DNA of 64,000 nucleotides from G963662905 sp963662905. Its GTDB lineage: Bacteria > Bacteroidota > Bacteroidia > Bacteroidales > WRLA01. The notes beneath the pieces were generated by a model. That model was not told the origin of the DNA. It saw only the letters and a program-made list of their open reading frames with translations, and did no database searches. Position 1 is the stretch's first letter, and the number at the start of each line of letters is the position of its first letter. Of this stretch, positions 28,640 to 37,505 are shown piece after piece. The stretch lies in contig CAXXFD010000002.1 in the NCBI GenBank assembly GCA_963662905.2, positions 372,001 through 436,000 of the forward strand, in the 5' to 3' direction. Both the position numbers and the translations under genes were made by a program.

Positions 28640-29035
28640 TCCGCACCTTTAGCGGACAAAACACAAGAAGAATTTATCCGCGAAGCACGCGAATAACGCT
28701 AAGAAAAAACCCTTCGCGCCCTTAGCGTTCTTCGCGGACAAAAAAAAGTTGAGCGCCAGCGAAACAAACCGCCAAGCGGATATTATCCGCGAAGCACACA
28801 AAGAAACGCTAAGAAAAAACCCCTTCGCGCCCTTAGCGTTCTTCGCGGACAAAAAAAGTTGAGCGCCAGCGAAACTAAAAAACCTCGCGCCCTCCTCAGC
28901 GTCTTTAGCGGATAAAAAAGTTGAGCAAAGCGAAACAAAAACCTTCGCGCCCTCAGCGTCCTTCGCGGACAAAAAAAGTTGAGCGCCAGCGAAACTAAAA
29001 AACCTCCGCGTCTTCGCGCCCTCAGCTGTAAAAAG
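28640..29035. repeat. Clustered ~60- to 110-bp intergenic repeat units
   Basis: About five degenerate units built from CCTTCGCGCCCTTAGCGTTC, CTTCGCGGACAAAAAAAG and TTGAGCGCCAGCGAAAC, interleaved with the complementary word TATCCGCGAAGCAC. The ORFs read through it on the minus strand are low-complexity translations of the repeat and are not genes. Repeats with this wording are common between genes in Bacteroidota; their function is unknown. Confidence 0.8.
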
Positions 29036-29162
29036 AAGTTTCGGGACAAGCGGTTTCAATACCGAAATATTTCGGAAGAAATAATCCCGAATCTTTCTAA
29101 AACAGTATGGACCGGAAGCACAAAGAGTTCATTTAATTCAACCAAACATAAGCTTATTGATG

Positions 29163-29170
29163 TATTTTTG
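29163..29170 (+). promoter_or_regulatory. Bacteroidota -7 box (TATTTTTG) before the 7TM-AraC gene
   Basis: TATTTTTG fits the TAnnTTTG consensus and lies 21 bp before the ATG at 29192. No convincing TTTG -33 element stands at the usual 19-bp spacing. Confidence 0.5.
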
Positions 29171-29191
29171 TAGCATTAGTTATGCTGCCCT

Positions 29192-30463
29192 ATGATTCTG
29201 TTTCTGTCCATAAGCGGTATTTTTCTGACGATACTTTTAATATACTTCAATGCTAAAAGTTACAGGTCATCGGTTTACCTCGGGCTTTTCTTTTTGCTGA
29301 TCAGCCTTTACGGGCTTTATCAGTATATACTGCTGCATTCGCAGTCCGAATTCTGGATCACTGTTTTTTTATGGATGATCCCCTTTTTGGGCGCTTCATT
29401 TTACCTTATTGGCCCGCTTCTATATTTGTATGTTCGCAGTGTGATTTCTGACAACCACCAACTAAAAAGAACGGATTACCGGCATCTCCTTCCGGCAATT
29501 ATTTTTCTTGTTTCGGCATTGCCAAATGTACTTACGCCTCTCGCCGATAAAACTGAAGTAGCGGCAGGCATCGTACAAAATGCCAATGAAATTGCCAATT
29601 ATCACCCCTCACTCCTCTCGGTTTTTATAAGCTATCCGGTATTGTTTCTCAGCAGGCCGCTGCTAATTCTCGCTTATACGGTTGCGGCAATGGCATTACT
29701 GGCCGGTTATATATTGAACGTCAACAAAAAAACAGTTTTTTCAGGGTTCATGTTTATGCCGAAATGGCTGGTGATTTTGCTTGCTTCCTCGTTTATTCTT
29801 GCAGTCAGTCACATTTTGCTTTTGTTCGATTTCACAACAGGACAACTGAATGTAACATTTCTGTTGGAAATACTGCGTGTTTTTTCAGCGGCATCACTTG
29901 CAGGGCTTCTGATTTCCCCCTTTTTCTTTCCCGAAATCCTCTACGGTTTGCCACGTTTGCCCGAAACGGACGATAGGGCCAAGCATACTATTGAAAATTC
30001 CTTGCAGCTAAAAAACAACGAAATGGCAGCCCACGACAGTTTGCAGGAAAACAGCCACGCTTTGGCGCCACAGACCGAAAAACCCAAGGCCCAAACACAG
30101 GGATTTCAGTCAGAATACATTGAGCTAATTGACCGGCGCACCAAAGAATGTATGCAGGAGCTTCAACCCTATTTGCAACAGGATTTCAACTTGGCCCGGC
30201 TTTCGGTATTACTGAAAATCCCCGCGCATCATCTGGCCTATTATTTCAGGGAAGTGAAACATATTACCTTCACCGATTTCCGTAATCGCTGGCGCATCGA
30301 TCATGCAAAAAAACTCATTCGCGAAGGCAAATCCGGTGAGCTGACACTCGAAGCCATTGGCATCCTTTCGGGATTCTCCTCACGTAACACTTTCCTCAAC
30401 GCCTTTAAAAAAGCAGAAGGCATAACACCCAACGATTACAGAACGCAGATTGACCAAAGCTGA
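29192..30463 (+). CDS. Polytopic membrane AraC-family regulator, 423 aa
   Basis: About seven transmembrane helices fill residues 1-255 (for example ISGIFLTILLIYF, WLVILLASSFILAV, AASLAGLLISPFF). A linker follows, then an AraC-type HTH at ~320-420 (LARLSVLLKIPAHHLAYYF, WRIDHAKKLI, GFSSRNTFLNAFKKAEGITP). This 7TM-AraC layout is frequent in Bacteroidota, where the membrane part is thought to sense a ligand or stress. It is followed by a second, HTH-only AraC protein and the fibre gene at 31077, so control of that block is a reasonable inference. Confidence 0.88.
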   Translation: MILFLSISGIFLTILLIYFNAKSYRSSVYLGLFFLLISLYGLYQYILLHSQSEFWITVFLWMIPFLGASFYLIGPLLYLYVRSVISDNHQLKRTDYRHLLPAIIFLVSALPNVLTPLADKTEVAAGIVQNANEIANYHPSLLSVFISYPVLFLSRPLLILAYTVAAMALLAGYILNVNKKTVFSGFMFMPKWLVILLASSFILAVSHILLLFDFTTGQLNVTFLLEILRVFSAASLAGLLISPFFFPEILYGLPRLPETDDRAKHTIENSLQLKNNEMAAHDSLQENSHALAPQTEKPKAQTQGFQSEYIELIDRRTKECMQELQPYLQQDFNLARLSVLLKIPAHHLAYYFREVKHITFTDFRNRWRIDHAKKLIREGKSGELTLEAIGILSGFSSRNTFLNAFKKAEGITPNDYRTQIDQS

Positions 30464-30476
30464 CCAGCTCAAAAGC

Positions 30477-30504
30477 TTGCACTGTTTTTCAAAAAACGGT
30501 GCAA
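30477..30504. repeat. 28-bp hairpin in the gap after the 7TM-AraC gene
   Basis: TTGCACTGTTTTT pairs with AAAAACGGTGCAA with one G-U pair. It starts 14 bp after the stop codon and has no T run. The rest of the 215-bp gap shows nothing else I can name. Confidence 0.5.
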
Positions 30505-30678
30505 CATTCCTATAAAAACCTTCCGGCTGCAGCCATGAACTGCCCACTTTTGCAAAACGGTTTCACGCACAACAACAATCCTTTGGCAAAGGGCACTGAT
30601 TGATCATTACAGCCTGCCCTTTCCTATAAAGTAGTCGTTGCTAATCGCGCAAATTGAAAATGCAAAACAGAAGCTTTT

Positions 30679-31074
30679 ATGATATCCGCCAATCTCAGTC
30701 CACTGACCCAAAACACGGCAGCCGGCCATTCAGATGCAATCGGCAAAAAGGCCGACTTTTGCATGAATCACTACCGGCCATACCTGCGCAAGGATTTTTG
30801 CCTGCACCAGCTTTCGCTGATCACCAACATTCCGGAACAGGATTTAGAAAATTACTTCGGGCAATTACCGCTCCCCTTCGACCAGTATTTATGCCAATGG
30901 AGGATAAATCATGCCAAAATACTCCTAAAACGGGCTTCAAACTGGAACCTGGACATAAAAACCGTTGGATCATTATCCGGCTTTTCTTCCACAAAAAAAT
31001 TTACCGAGGCTTTTATTCATCGTGAAGGCATCTCTCCTCTGGAATATCAAAAAAATTCAAACAATCAATTCTAA
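30679..31074 (+). CDS. Short AraC-type HTH protein coupled to a fibre gene
   Basis: 131 aa, almost entirely an AraC-like double HTH (FCLHQLSLITNIPEQDLENY, WRINHAKILLKRA, GSLSGFSSTKKFTEAF, EGISPLEYQ). The alignment with the HTH of the protein at 29192 is clear (RPYLRKDF against QPYLQQDF), so it probably arose from a duplicated DNA-binding part without the membrane sensor. The stop codon is 2 bp before the ATG of the 1184-aa fibre gene, indicating translational coupling. It could act as a regulator of that gene or as a competitor of the 7TM regulator. Confidence 0.8.
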   Translation: MISANLSPLTQNTAAGHSDAIGKKADFCMNHYRPYLRKDFCLHQLSLITNIPEQDLENYFGQLPLPFDQYLCQWRINHAKILLKRASNWNLDIKTVGSLSGFSSTKKFTEAFIHREGISPLEYQKNSNNQF

Positions 31075-31076
31075 AT

Positions 31077-34000
31077 ATGAAATACACACTTTTACTCATT
31101 GCAGCCATACTTTTTCTCGGCATACAAAGCTATGCTCAGAACGTGGCCATCAACAACGACGGCAGCGAGCCCGACCCATCTGCGGCGCTGGATGTGAAAG
31201 CCTCCGACAAAGGAGTTTTGATCCCCCGGGTGGATTTCAGCAACCTGCCGGTTTCCCCGGCAACAGGTTTGCTGGTGTATGTAACCGCCAACGGCCCGGA
31301 TGGAGATAATGCTTTTTATTATTACAATGGAACGCAGTGGCAAAAGCTTTCGGGAGCTGCCGGGTTGGAGAATTTTACCGAATCCAACTACACCTATGAT
31401 GCAAAAACCGGCGTGAAATTCCTTGCTACCAATGCAGCTAACAACGTGGATTTTGTTATCGCACCCAAAGGTACGGGAGCTATTCTTGCGCGGCAACCCG
31501 ACGGTACTGAAGCAGGCGGGAATAACAGGGGGAATAAAGCAGTTGATTTGCAAATGTACAGTCTCCATGCTGATGAGGTTGCAAGTGGAAGTTATTCCTC
31601 GATTGGGGGAGGCTATTGGAATAAAGCCAGCGGATCTGCATCATCCGTAACAGGAGGTTCATACAACATAGCGAGCAACTATTTTTCAACAGCTGTCGGG
31701 GGGCAATACAATACAGCCAGTGGCGAGTATTCTCTTGCCGGAGGCAAAGACAATACCGCTCAATCCTATGCTGAAACTGTATTTGGGTTAAATGCCACAG
31801 TAGGCTCCGGCAATCAAATTGCTTTTGTAAATACAGATCGTTTGTTTGTAGTAGGCAACGGAATTAACTTCAATTCAAGGAGCAACGCCCTCACCATCCT
31901 GAAAAATGCCAACACCACCATAGGGGGCTCCCTTACCTTAAATGGAAACGGAACCAATACCAGCATAACCTTCCCAACCACAAGAGGAACCAGCGGACAG
32001 GTGCTTGCTTCGGATGGAAGCGGGGGCATCAGTTGGGCCTCGCCTTCAGCCGGCACAATTACCGGTGTGAGCGGCACTGCTCCTATTGTCTCAACCGGTG
32101 GCACATCTCCGGTTATATCCATTGATGCTGCCACCACATCAGCAGCCGGGAGCATGAGCGCAGCCGATAAAACAAAACTGGACGGGCTTACTGGCAGCCA
32201 ATGGACAACCAGCGGTGCAAACATCTATTACAATTCAGGAAATGTAGGTCTCGGGACTACTACGCCGAACAGCAAACTAACATTTGACAACAGCCATGAT
32301 AGTGGTTTTGATGAATGGTCAGATTATAAAATTTTGTTATACACCGATGCTACCCCACAGCAATCGTATGGTATAGGTATTAAAGCAAATACCCTGGCTT
32401 TTAACTCCGACCGTGATTACGATTTCGACCAGGATGGCTCAACGGTCATGACCATTCAGGAAGGAAAAGTGGGTATTGGAACCGAATCGCCTTACGCGCT
32501 TCTTGATCTGGGCAACGCCGTTTCAAACCGGAAAATCCTTTTATACAGTACAGCCAACAACGACCATCAGTTTACCGGATTGGGATTAAATGCTGATGCT
32601 TTGCGTTTTCAATTGGCAAACACCTCCGGCAACTTTAAATTTTACGGGGCAACCTCCACAACTGCTTCCACCGAACTGTTCAGGATACAGGGCAATGGCC
32701 AGATTATGATACCGGCGCTTTCAACAGCAGGCGTACTGCTAAACAGCAACACAGGTTTGGTAAGCAGTACAGTTGGTACAAGCGGGCAGGTGCTTACCAC
32801 CAATGGCAGTGGGGGAATTACCTGGACAACGCCATCAAGCGGAACGGTAAGCTCAGTTTCGGGAACTGCTCCAATTTCCGTGGCAACAGGCACCACAACG
32901 CCTGTGATTTCTATTGCAGCAGCCACCACATCGGCAGCCGGCAGCATGAGCGCAGCCGATAAAGCCAAGCTGGATGCTATAACAGGTACCAACACCGGCA
33001 ACCAGACCATAACCCTTACCGGCGACGTGACCGGCTCAGGAACAGGCAGTTTCGCGGCCACCATCTCTTCGGCAGCCGTTACCAACGCCAAGATGGCTAC
33101 AATGTCGGCCAACACCATGAAAGCCAACATCACGGCGGCCTCAGCTTCACCCTCCGATCTGTCTATCACCGCCAATACCTTCCCGGCGAGAAGCAGCTCT
33201 GGGAATATTGCAGCAAAGCCTGTTACCGATTTTGCCCTGTCAATGCTCGACGATGCCAACGCCGCGGCTGTGAGAACAACCATCGGCGCGGGAACAGGCA
33301 ACGGAACAGTTACCACGGTTTCGGGAACCGCTCCAATTGCAGTGGCAACCGGCACCACAACACCCGTGATTTCTATTGCAGCGGCCACCACATCAGCGGC
33401 CGGAAGCATGAGCGCAGCCGATAAAACCAAATTGGACGGACTCACAGGAAGCCAATGGACAACCAGTGGGTCAAATATTTATTACAATACCGGAAATGTT
33501 GGTATCGGGACGGCCACAACCAACGCTCAATTACAACTTGGCAACACTACTGCAAACCGGAAAATTATTTTGTGGCAAAACACAAATGACGACCATCAGT
33601 TTTATGGTTTTGGAGTTAATAGTCACACATTACGTTATCAGATACCGGGAACAACGGATAGTCATGTGTTTTATACAGGAACAACAACACCTACTTCCAC
33701 TGAACTGTTCAGGGTTAAAGGCAATGGCCAGATTATAATACCGGCCCTTACAACAGCAGGCGTGTTGCTCAACAGCAGCACGGGCTTAGTCAGTAGTTCG
33801 GTGGGAACCAGCGGTCAGGTACTTACCACCAATGGCAGTGGAGCCATAACATGGGAAACGCCATCAAGCGGAACAGTAAGCTCTGTTTCGGGAACCGCTC
33901 CAATTGCAGTGGCAACCGGCACCTCCACACCTGTAATTTCTATAGCTCCCGCTACAATATCCACAGCAGGCAGCATGAGTGCGGCCGATAAAACCAAACT

Positions 34001-34631
34001 GGATGCCCAAACCACCGGAACTTCCGCAGGCCAGATGCAATACTGGAACGGCACAGCATGGGTTACAGTGGCTGCAGGACAAAACGGTCAGGTTTTGAAA
34101 TTCAGGGATGGAGTGCCAACCTGGGAAAACGATAATATTATTAACCTCTCTGTGGGGGATTCCTATCAGGGAGGTATCATAGCGTATTTTCTTCAATCTG
34201 GTGACATTGGTTATGATCCGGATGTACTACATGGGATTATTGCTGCACCTGAAGATCAGAGCACAGGCATTGAATGGGGTTGCAGCGGAACACCTATCAC
34301 AATTGTAAAAGATAAAAAAAGCATTGGATATGGCGAAATAAACACAAACAATATTTGTGCATTATGCAGCACAACCAACATAGCAGCAAGATTATGCCGC
34401 GATCTTACATTAAATGGTTATGATGACTGGTTTCTGCCAAGTGCAGATGAAATGAAACAAATAGCCTTAAACAAAGATTATTTCCCTGGCCTTGTGGCCG
34501 ATGGCACATATTGGACATCTACTGAATATATTGATGACGAAGCATATATGACCAAAATTGATACTCCAAACACCTATTTCGGAGCGACAAAAAGTAGCAA
34601 TCGCAGGGTACGCGCAATTAGATATTTTTAA
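31077..34631 (+). CDS. Large fibre-like protein with YadA-type head and DUF1566 (Lcl) end, 1184 aa
   Basis: Signal peptide 1-20 and the family opening NVAINNDGSEPDPSAALDVK relate it to the S74 fibre genes. Residues ~155-230 carry YadA-head-like repeats (GGYWNKASGSASSVTGGSYN, GGQYNTASGEYSLAGG). Residues ~300-990 hold three to four copies of a shaft unit reading GTSGQVLTTNGSGGITW, SSVSGTAPI, AATTSAAGSMSAADKTKLDG, then a GNVGIGT-type word. The end (~1023-1184) is a DUF1566/Lcl C-terminal domain (GYDDWFLPSADEMKQIALNK, YWTSTEY). Thus the S74 chaperone is replaced by a DUF1566 tip. A decayed copy of residues ~955-1068 lies at 36301. Confidence 0.87.
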   Translation: MKYTLLLIAAILFLGIQSYAQNVAINNDGSEPDPSAALDVKASDKGVLIPRVDFSNLPVSPATGLLVYVTANGPDGDNAFYYYNGTQWQKLSGAAGLENFTESNYTYDAKTGVKFLATNAANNVDFVIAPKGTGAILARQPDGTEAGGNNRGNKAVDLQMYSLHADEVASGSYSSIGGGYWNKASGSASSVTGGSYNIASNYFSTAVGGQYNTASGEYSLAGGKDNTAQSYAETVFGLNATVGSGNQIAFVNTDRLFVVGNGINFNSRSNALTILKNANTTIGGSLTLNGNGTNTSITFPTTRGTSGQVLASDGSGGISWASPSAGTITGVSGTAPIVSTGGTSPVISIDAATTSAAGSMSAADKTKLDGLTGSQWTTSGANIYYNSGNVGLGTTTPNSKLTFDNSHDSGFDEWSDYKILLYTDATPQQSYGIGIKANTLAFNSDRDYDFDQDGSTVMTIQEGKVGIGTESPYALLDLGNAVSNRKILLYSTANNDHQFTGLGLNADALRFQLANTSGNFKFYGATSTTASTELFRIQGNGQIMIPALSTAGVLLNSNTGLVSSTVGTSGQVLTTNGSGGITWTTPSSGTVSSVSGTAPISVATGTTTPVISIAAATTSAAGSMSAADKAKLDAITGTNTGNQTITLTGDVTGSGTGSFAATISSAAVTNAKMATMSANTMKANITAASASPSDLSITANTFPARSSSGNIAAKPVTDFALSMLDDANAAAVRTTIGAGTGNGTVTTVSGTAPIAVATGTTTPVISIAAATTSAAGSMSAADKTKLDGLTGSQWTTSGSNIYYNTGNVGIGTATTNAQLQLGNTTANRKIILWQNTNDDHQFYGFGVNSHTLRYQIPGTTDSHVFYTGTTTPTSTELFRVKGNGQIIIPALTTAGVLLNSSTGLVSSSVGTSGQVLTTNGSGAITWETPSSGTVSSVSGTAPIAVATGTSTPVISIAPATISTAGSMSAADKTKLDAQTTGTSAGQMQYWNGTAWVTVAAGQNGQVLKFRDGVPTWENDNIINLSVGDSYQGGIIAYFLQSGDIGYDPDVLHGIIAAPEDQSTGIEWGCSGTPITIVKDKKSIGYGEINTNNICALCSTTNIAARLCRDLTLNGYDDWFLPSADEMKQIALNKDYFPGLVADGTYWTSTEYIDDEAYMTKIDTPNTYFGATKSSNRRVRAIRYF

Positions 34632-34642
34632 AAGCTGATACA

Positions 34643-36268
34643 ATGAAACAAACACTTCTACTCTTCGCCACAGCGCTGGTTTGCAGCTTTCAAAGCCTTG
34701 CACAAACCCCTGCCATTTACAACAATGGTGCGCACATAAAAGCCACAAGCGGAACCTATTTTGTGATTGACAACGGCAACTACACCCTCAACAGTGCCAG
34801 CGCCACCTACCTGGCGCAATTGGCCAACCTCACCATCACCGCCGATGCCTCGCTCACCCTGCCCGCTAACTCTTTTCTTACGGTAAGCGGAACAATGGCC
34901 AACAACAGCGGAACCGCTGGATTCCTTATCCAGTCCACAGCTTCAGGCACAGGATCGCTCATCCATGAAACGACCGGGGTGGATGCCACCGCCCAACGCT
35001 ACATCCCAAAATATGTGTCCGATAGCACCGGCTGGCATTACTTATCGTCGCCCGTTTCGATGCAGGCAATCAGGCCAGAGTTTGTGGAAAACGGAAACCC
35101 GGTCCCGGGAAACAACGACTTTTATAAGTGGGATGAACTCACAGACTATTGGATCAATACAAAAGATAATTCAGGGAACTGGAACACAAGTTTTGAGGAT
35201 AATTTTATTGTCGGGCAGGGATATGCGGTTGCTTATCAAAGCAATGAAAACAAAACTTTTGTTGGCGACCTAAATGCAGGCGATTTTACCTTTGATGGAA
35301 CCACTGCGCCGGCCATCACCTTCACTGCCGAGGCCGGAACAGGATGGAACCTTATGGGCAACCCTTATCCTTCGGGCCTCGACTGGGACCTGTGCCAACG
35401 GTTCAACATCGACGCCGCGGTATATGTGTACGATGGCAATAACGGCCAGTACATTTCCTGGAACGGCACCGTGGGCGCGCTCGCCGAAGGCATTGTGCCT
35501 CCCATGAACGCCTTCTTTATCAAAGCATCCCAAAACCCCGAACTGACCATTAGCAATGAGGCAAGGGTGCATACTACCGCCAACTTCTACAAATCCCAAA
35601 GTTTTATTAATGACCTGCTGGTCCTAAAGGTCGTAGGCAATGGTTTCTCCGATAAAACCTACATCCATTTCAACCCGCAGGCAACTAATAATTTCGACAG
35701 CGATTATGATGCCTACAAACTTGCGGGAATTGCCGCTGCCCCGCAACTCTGCACCAAAACCGGGGACACACGGCTCAGTATTAATGAACTTCCTTATTCG
35801 GAAGAGGAAATCATTATCCCCCTCAGCATCAAAATTGGAAAGGACGGAAACTACACCCTTTCTGTTGTCCAAAACACTTTTTGGAATACCGTGGATATTG
35901 AACTCAGGGACCTTCAAACCCAAATAAGCTACGACCTCAGAACTACTGCCCAATTAGCTTTTATGCTTTCAACCAACAATCCTGACCGCTTCCTGATCAT
36001 TATTAATGGCGCTACAGCAATCGAAGAAAACCAGCATGATAACGGTATTGAAATTTTCAGCTACGGCAATCAGGTTTTCATTAAAACCGATGAAGCGGGC
36101 GAAGCAGAAGTGAGTGTGTACAATATGCTGGGGCAGTTGGTGCTCCATCGAAACTTGTCCGCTTTCCACTCCGCACATACGAAACTAACAGGTTTTAATA
36201 TTGGCTACTACGTCCTTACCGTAAGAACCGAAAAAGCATGGGCAACAAAAAAAGTTTTTATCAAATAA
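34643..36268 (+). CDS. T9SS-sorted protein paired with the DUF1566 fibre, 541 aa
   Basis: Signal peptide ends SLAQ. The opening AIYNNGAHIKATSGTYFVID parallels GIYNDGARIVSTSGSYWVVD of the protein at 26837, and the core words GWHYLSSPVS, FYKWDELTDYW and GWNLMGNPYPSGLDWD are those of the other cargo proteins. The C-terminal T9SS tail is a different version (EVSVYNMLGQLVLHRNLSAF ... WATKKVFIK). It lies 11 bp after the fibre gene, in the same fibre-plus-partner order as 25713/26837. Confidence 0.84.
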   Translation: MKQTLLLFATALVCSFQSLAQTPAIYNNGAHIKATSGTYFVIDNGNYTLNSASATYLAQLANLTITADASLTLPANSFLTVSGTMANNSGTAGFLIQSTASGTGSLIHETTGVDATAQRYIPKYVSDSTGWHYLSSPVSMQAIRPEFVENGNPVPGNNDFYKWDELTDYWINTKDNSGNWNTSFEDNFIVGQGYAVAYQSNENKTFVGDLNAGDFTFDGTTAPAITFTAEAGTGWNLMGNPYPSGLDWDLCQRFNIDAAVYVYDGNNGQYISWNGTVGALAEGIVPPMNAFFIKASQNPELTISNEARVHTTANFYKSQSFINDLLVLKVVGNGFSDKTYIHFNPQATNNFDSDYDAYKLAGIAAAPQLCTKTGDTRLSINELPYSEEEIIIPLSIKIGKDGNYTLSVVQNTFWNTVDIELRDLQTQISYDLRTTAQLAFMLSTNNPDRFLIIINGATAIEENQHDNGIEIFSYGNQVFIKTDEAGEAEVSVYNMLGQLVLHRNLSAFHSAHTKLTGFNIGYYVLTVRTEKAWATKKVFIK

Positions 36269-36300
36269 TCAGGAAAAAGGCTGCGCAAAGATACAGGCCA

Positions 36301-36634
36301 TTTCAATTGCCGCAGCCGGAAGCATGAGCGCCGCCGATAAAACCAAATTTGATGCCCAGACCACCGAAACTACCACAGGCCGGATATAATACCGAAACGG
36401 CAATGCCTGGGATACCGTTGTTGCCGGACAGAACGGTCAGGTTTTAAAATTCAGGAATGGAGCGCCAGGCTGGGAAAACGACATTATTATTAACCTCTCA
36501 GCGAAGGATTCTTATCAGGGTGGAATCAAAGCATATTTTCTTATGCCCGGCGACATTGGTTATGATCCGGATGTACTGCACGGGATTATTGCAACACCAG
36601 AAGACCAGAGCACAGGCATTGAATGGGGTTGCAA
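36301..36634 (+). pseudogene. Decayed partial copy of the DUF1566 fibre gene
   Basis: This stretch aligns with 33950-34288 of the gene at 31077 (AAGSMSAADKTKFDAQT, GQVLKFRNGAPGWEND, GDIGYDPDVLHGIIA, EDQSTGIEWGC). An in-frame TAA replaces a Gln-Tyr position near 36388 and the copy breaks off inside the DUF1566 domain. It has no start codon or signal peptide. It is either a duplication remnant or a silent sequence reservoir. Confidence 0.85.
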
Positions 36635-36670
36635 GGCAAGCAGCTGACACACTTTTCTGAATACTCCCTT

Positions 36671-36770
36671 CGGCAGAGAAATCTATGTTGCGCAATAACA
36701 AATCATTATCGTTTTTATGATTTACCAAAACTAATATGCACGTACATGCTGACCTCTATAAATGTTTTTG
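36671..36770 (-). repeat. Degenerate repeat shared with 56805-56901
   Basis: The minus strand reads AGAGGTCAGCATGTACGTGC ... ACGATAATGATTTGTTATTG ... TTCTCTGCCG and aligns at roughly 80 percent with the plus strand at 56805-56901. A partly open frame (NDNDLLLRNIDFSAE here, NDNDLLLSKINFSAE there) suggests both are remains of one mobile or multi-copy gene. Confidence 0.6.
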
Positions 36771-36779
36771 GCCTTTGAT

Positions 36780-37479
36780 TTATACAATTAACAGAATATC
36801 CATTTTGTAAATAAATCCCCAATGCCATGTCAAATGCTCTATCTGGTCTTTTTGTCCTTTTTCCGTCAATTCTCGCTTTAAATCACTCCAATTACTACGA
36901 GGGTTTTTACTAACAGCTAAAGTCTCGGTAATATCAATAAATGAAAAAACCATTTCTCTGATTCTTCGTACCAGTGAACCAGGGCAAACGCATCATAAAT
37001 ATTATACCATTCTTTCACAATCCTATTCCTATGCATTTCAAATTCATTGATAATAAAGCTGTTAGCTGTCTAAATCCATTTCGGCTTCAATCCCAAAGGG
37101 ATTGCATATCTATAAAAGGAAATGTTAATTAAAGGTTCGACCCCGGACGGGGTCGTATGTGGCGTTCTGTGGTAACTCTTTATTCATATTTGACCGCTCT
37201 GCGGTCTAAGCCGATTTATCTTTTTGCGGCATTTTCAGGCTGTTGAGGGTTCTTGTTAAGCTTATAACCTCTCTGGTTTTCGCAAATGAAACAATTTGCT
37301 GCTTTGTGCTTTCAAACAGAAAAACTGTAATATATCAATCTGACACAAGACGTAAGTTTTTTTCAACCGCAACAAATATCCAGCCTGACAAATATAGCTT
37401 GATCAAGATGCGTTTGCCCTGACCAGTGAACCCTAATCTTCTTAGATTCAAATAATTTTATTGAAGTTTCTTTAGACAT
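36780..37479 (-). pseudogene. Bro-N / DinD-like gene broken by a MITE and a frameshift
   Basis: Joining the flanks of the 442-bp insertion at the duplicated target restores the coding start: MSKETSIKLFESKKIRVHW, then YEESEKWFF. After a frameshift in the T6 run it continues SFIDITETLAVSKNPRSNWS DLKRELTEKG. This is the N-terminal Bro-N fold of phage-antirepressor/DinD-like proteins (W-FS-x-D-I/V, then NPR-x-(Y/N)WSDLK). The frame ends at 36780, well short of a full-length member. Both the insertion and the frameshift make it inactive. It follows the 58-aa ORF at 37506 and may have formed a two-gene operon with it. Confidence 0.75.
36980..37421. mobile_element. 442-bp MITE with ISAs1-type ends
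   Basis: The left end CAGGGCAAACGCATCATAAA and right end GATGCGTTTGCCCTG are the ends of the complete ISAs1-family element at 46541-47798. A 10-bp target duplication ACCAGTGAAC flanks it (36970-36979 and 37422-37431). There is no transposase inside. The interior instead carries three palindromes (AATCCCAAAGGGATT near 37094, CGACCCCGGACGGGGTCG near 37138, GACCGCTCTGCGGTC near 37191), a REP-like cluster. The full-length element can plausibly mobilise it in trans. Confidence 0.85.
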
Positions 37480-37505
37480 GGTTTCATTAATTATCTAAGT
37501 CAAAA

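Noticed and set aside
28649..29059. Minus-strand ORFs (136 and 88 aa) in the repeat cluster
   Set aside because: They translate the tandem repeat units into repetitive LSAKDAEGAK-type strings and have no start context.
32642..33445. 267-aa minus-strand ORF inside the 1184-aa fibre gene
   Set aside because: It arises from the repetitive Ala/Thr/Ser-rich shaft read on the other strand; the plus-strand gene is well supported.
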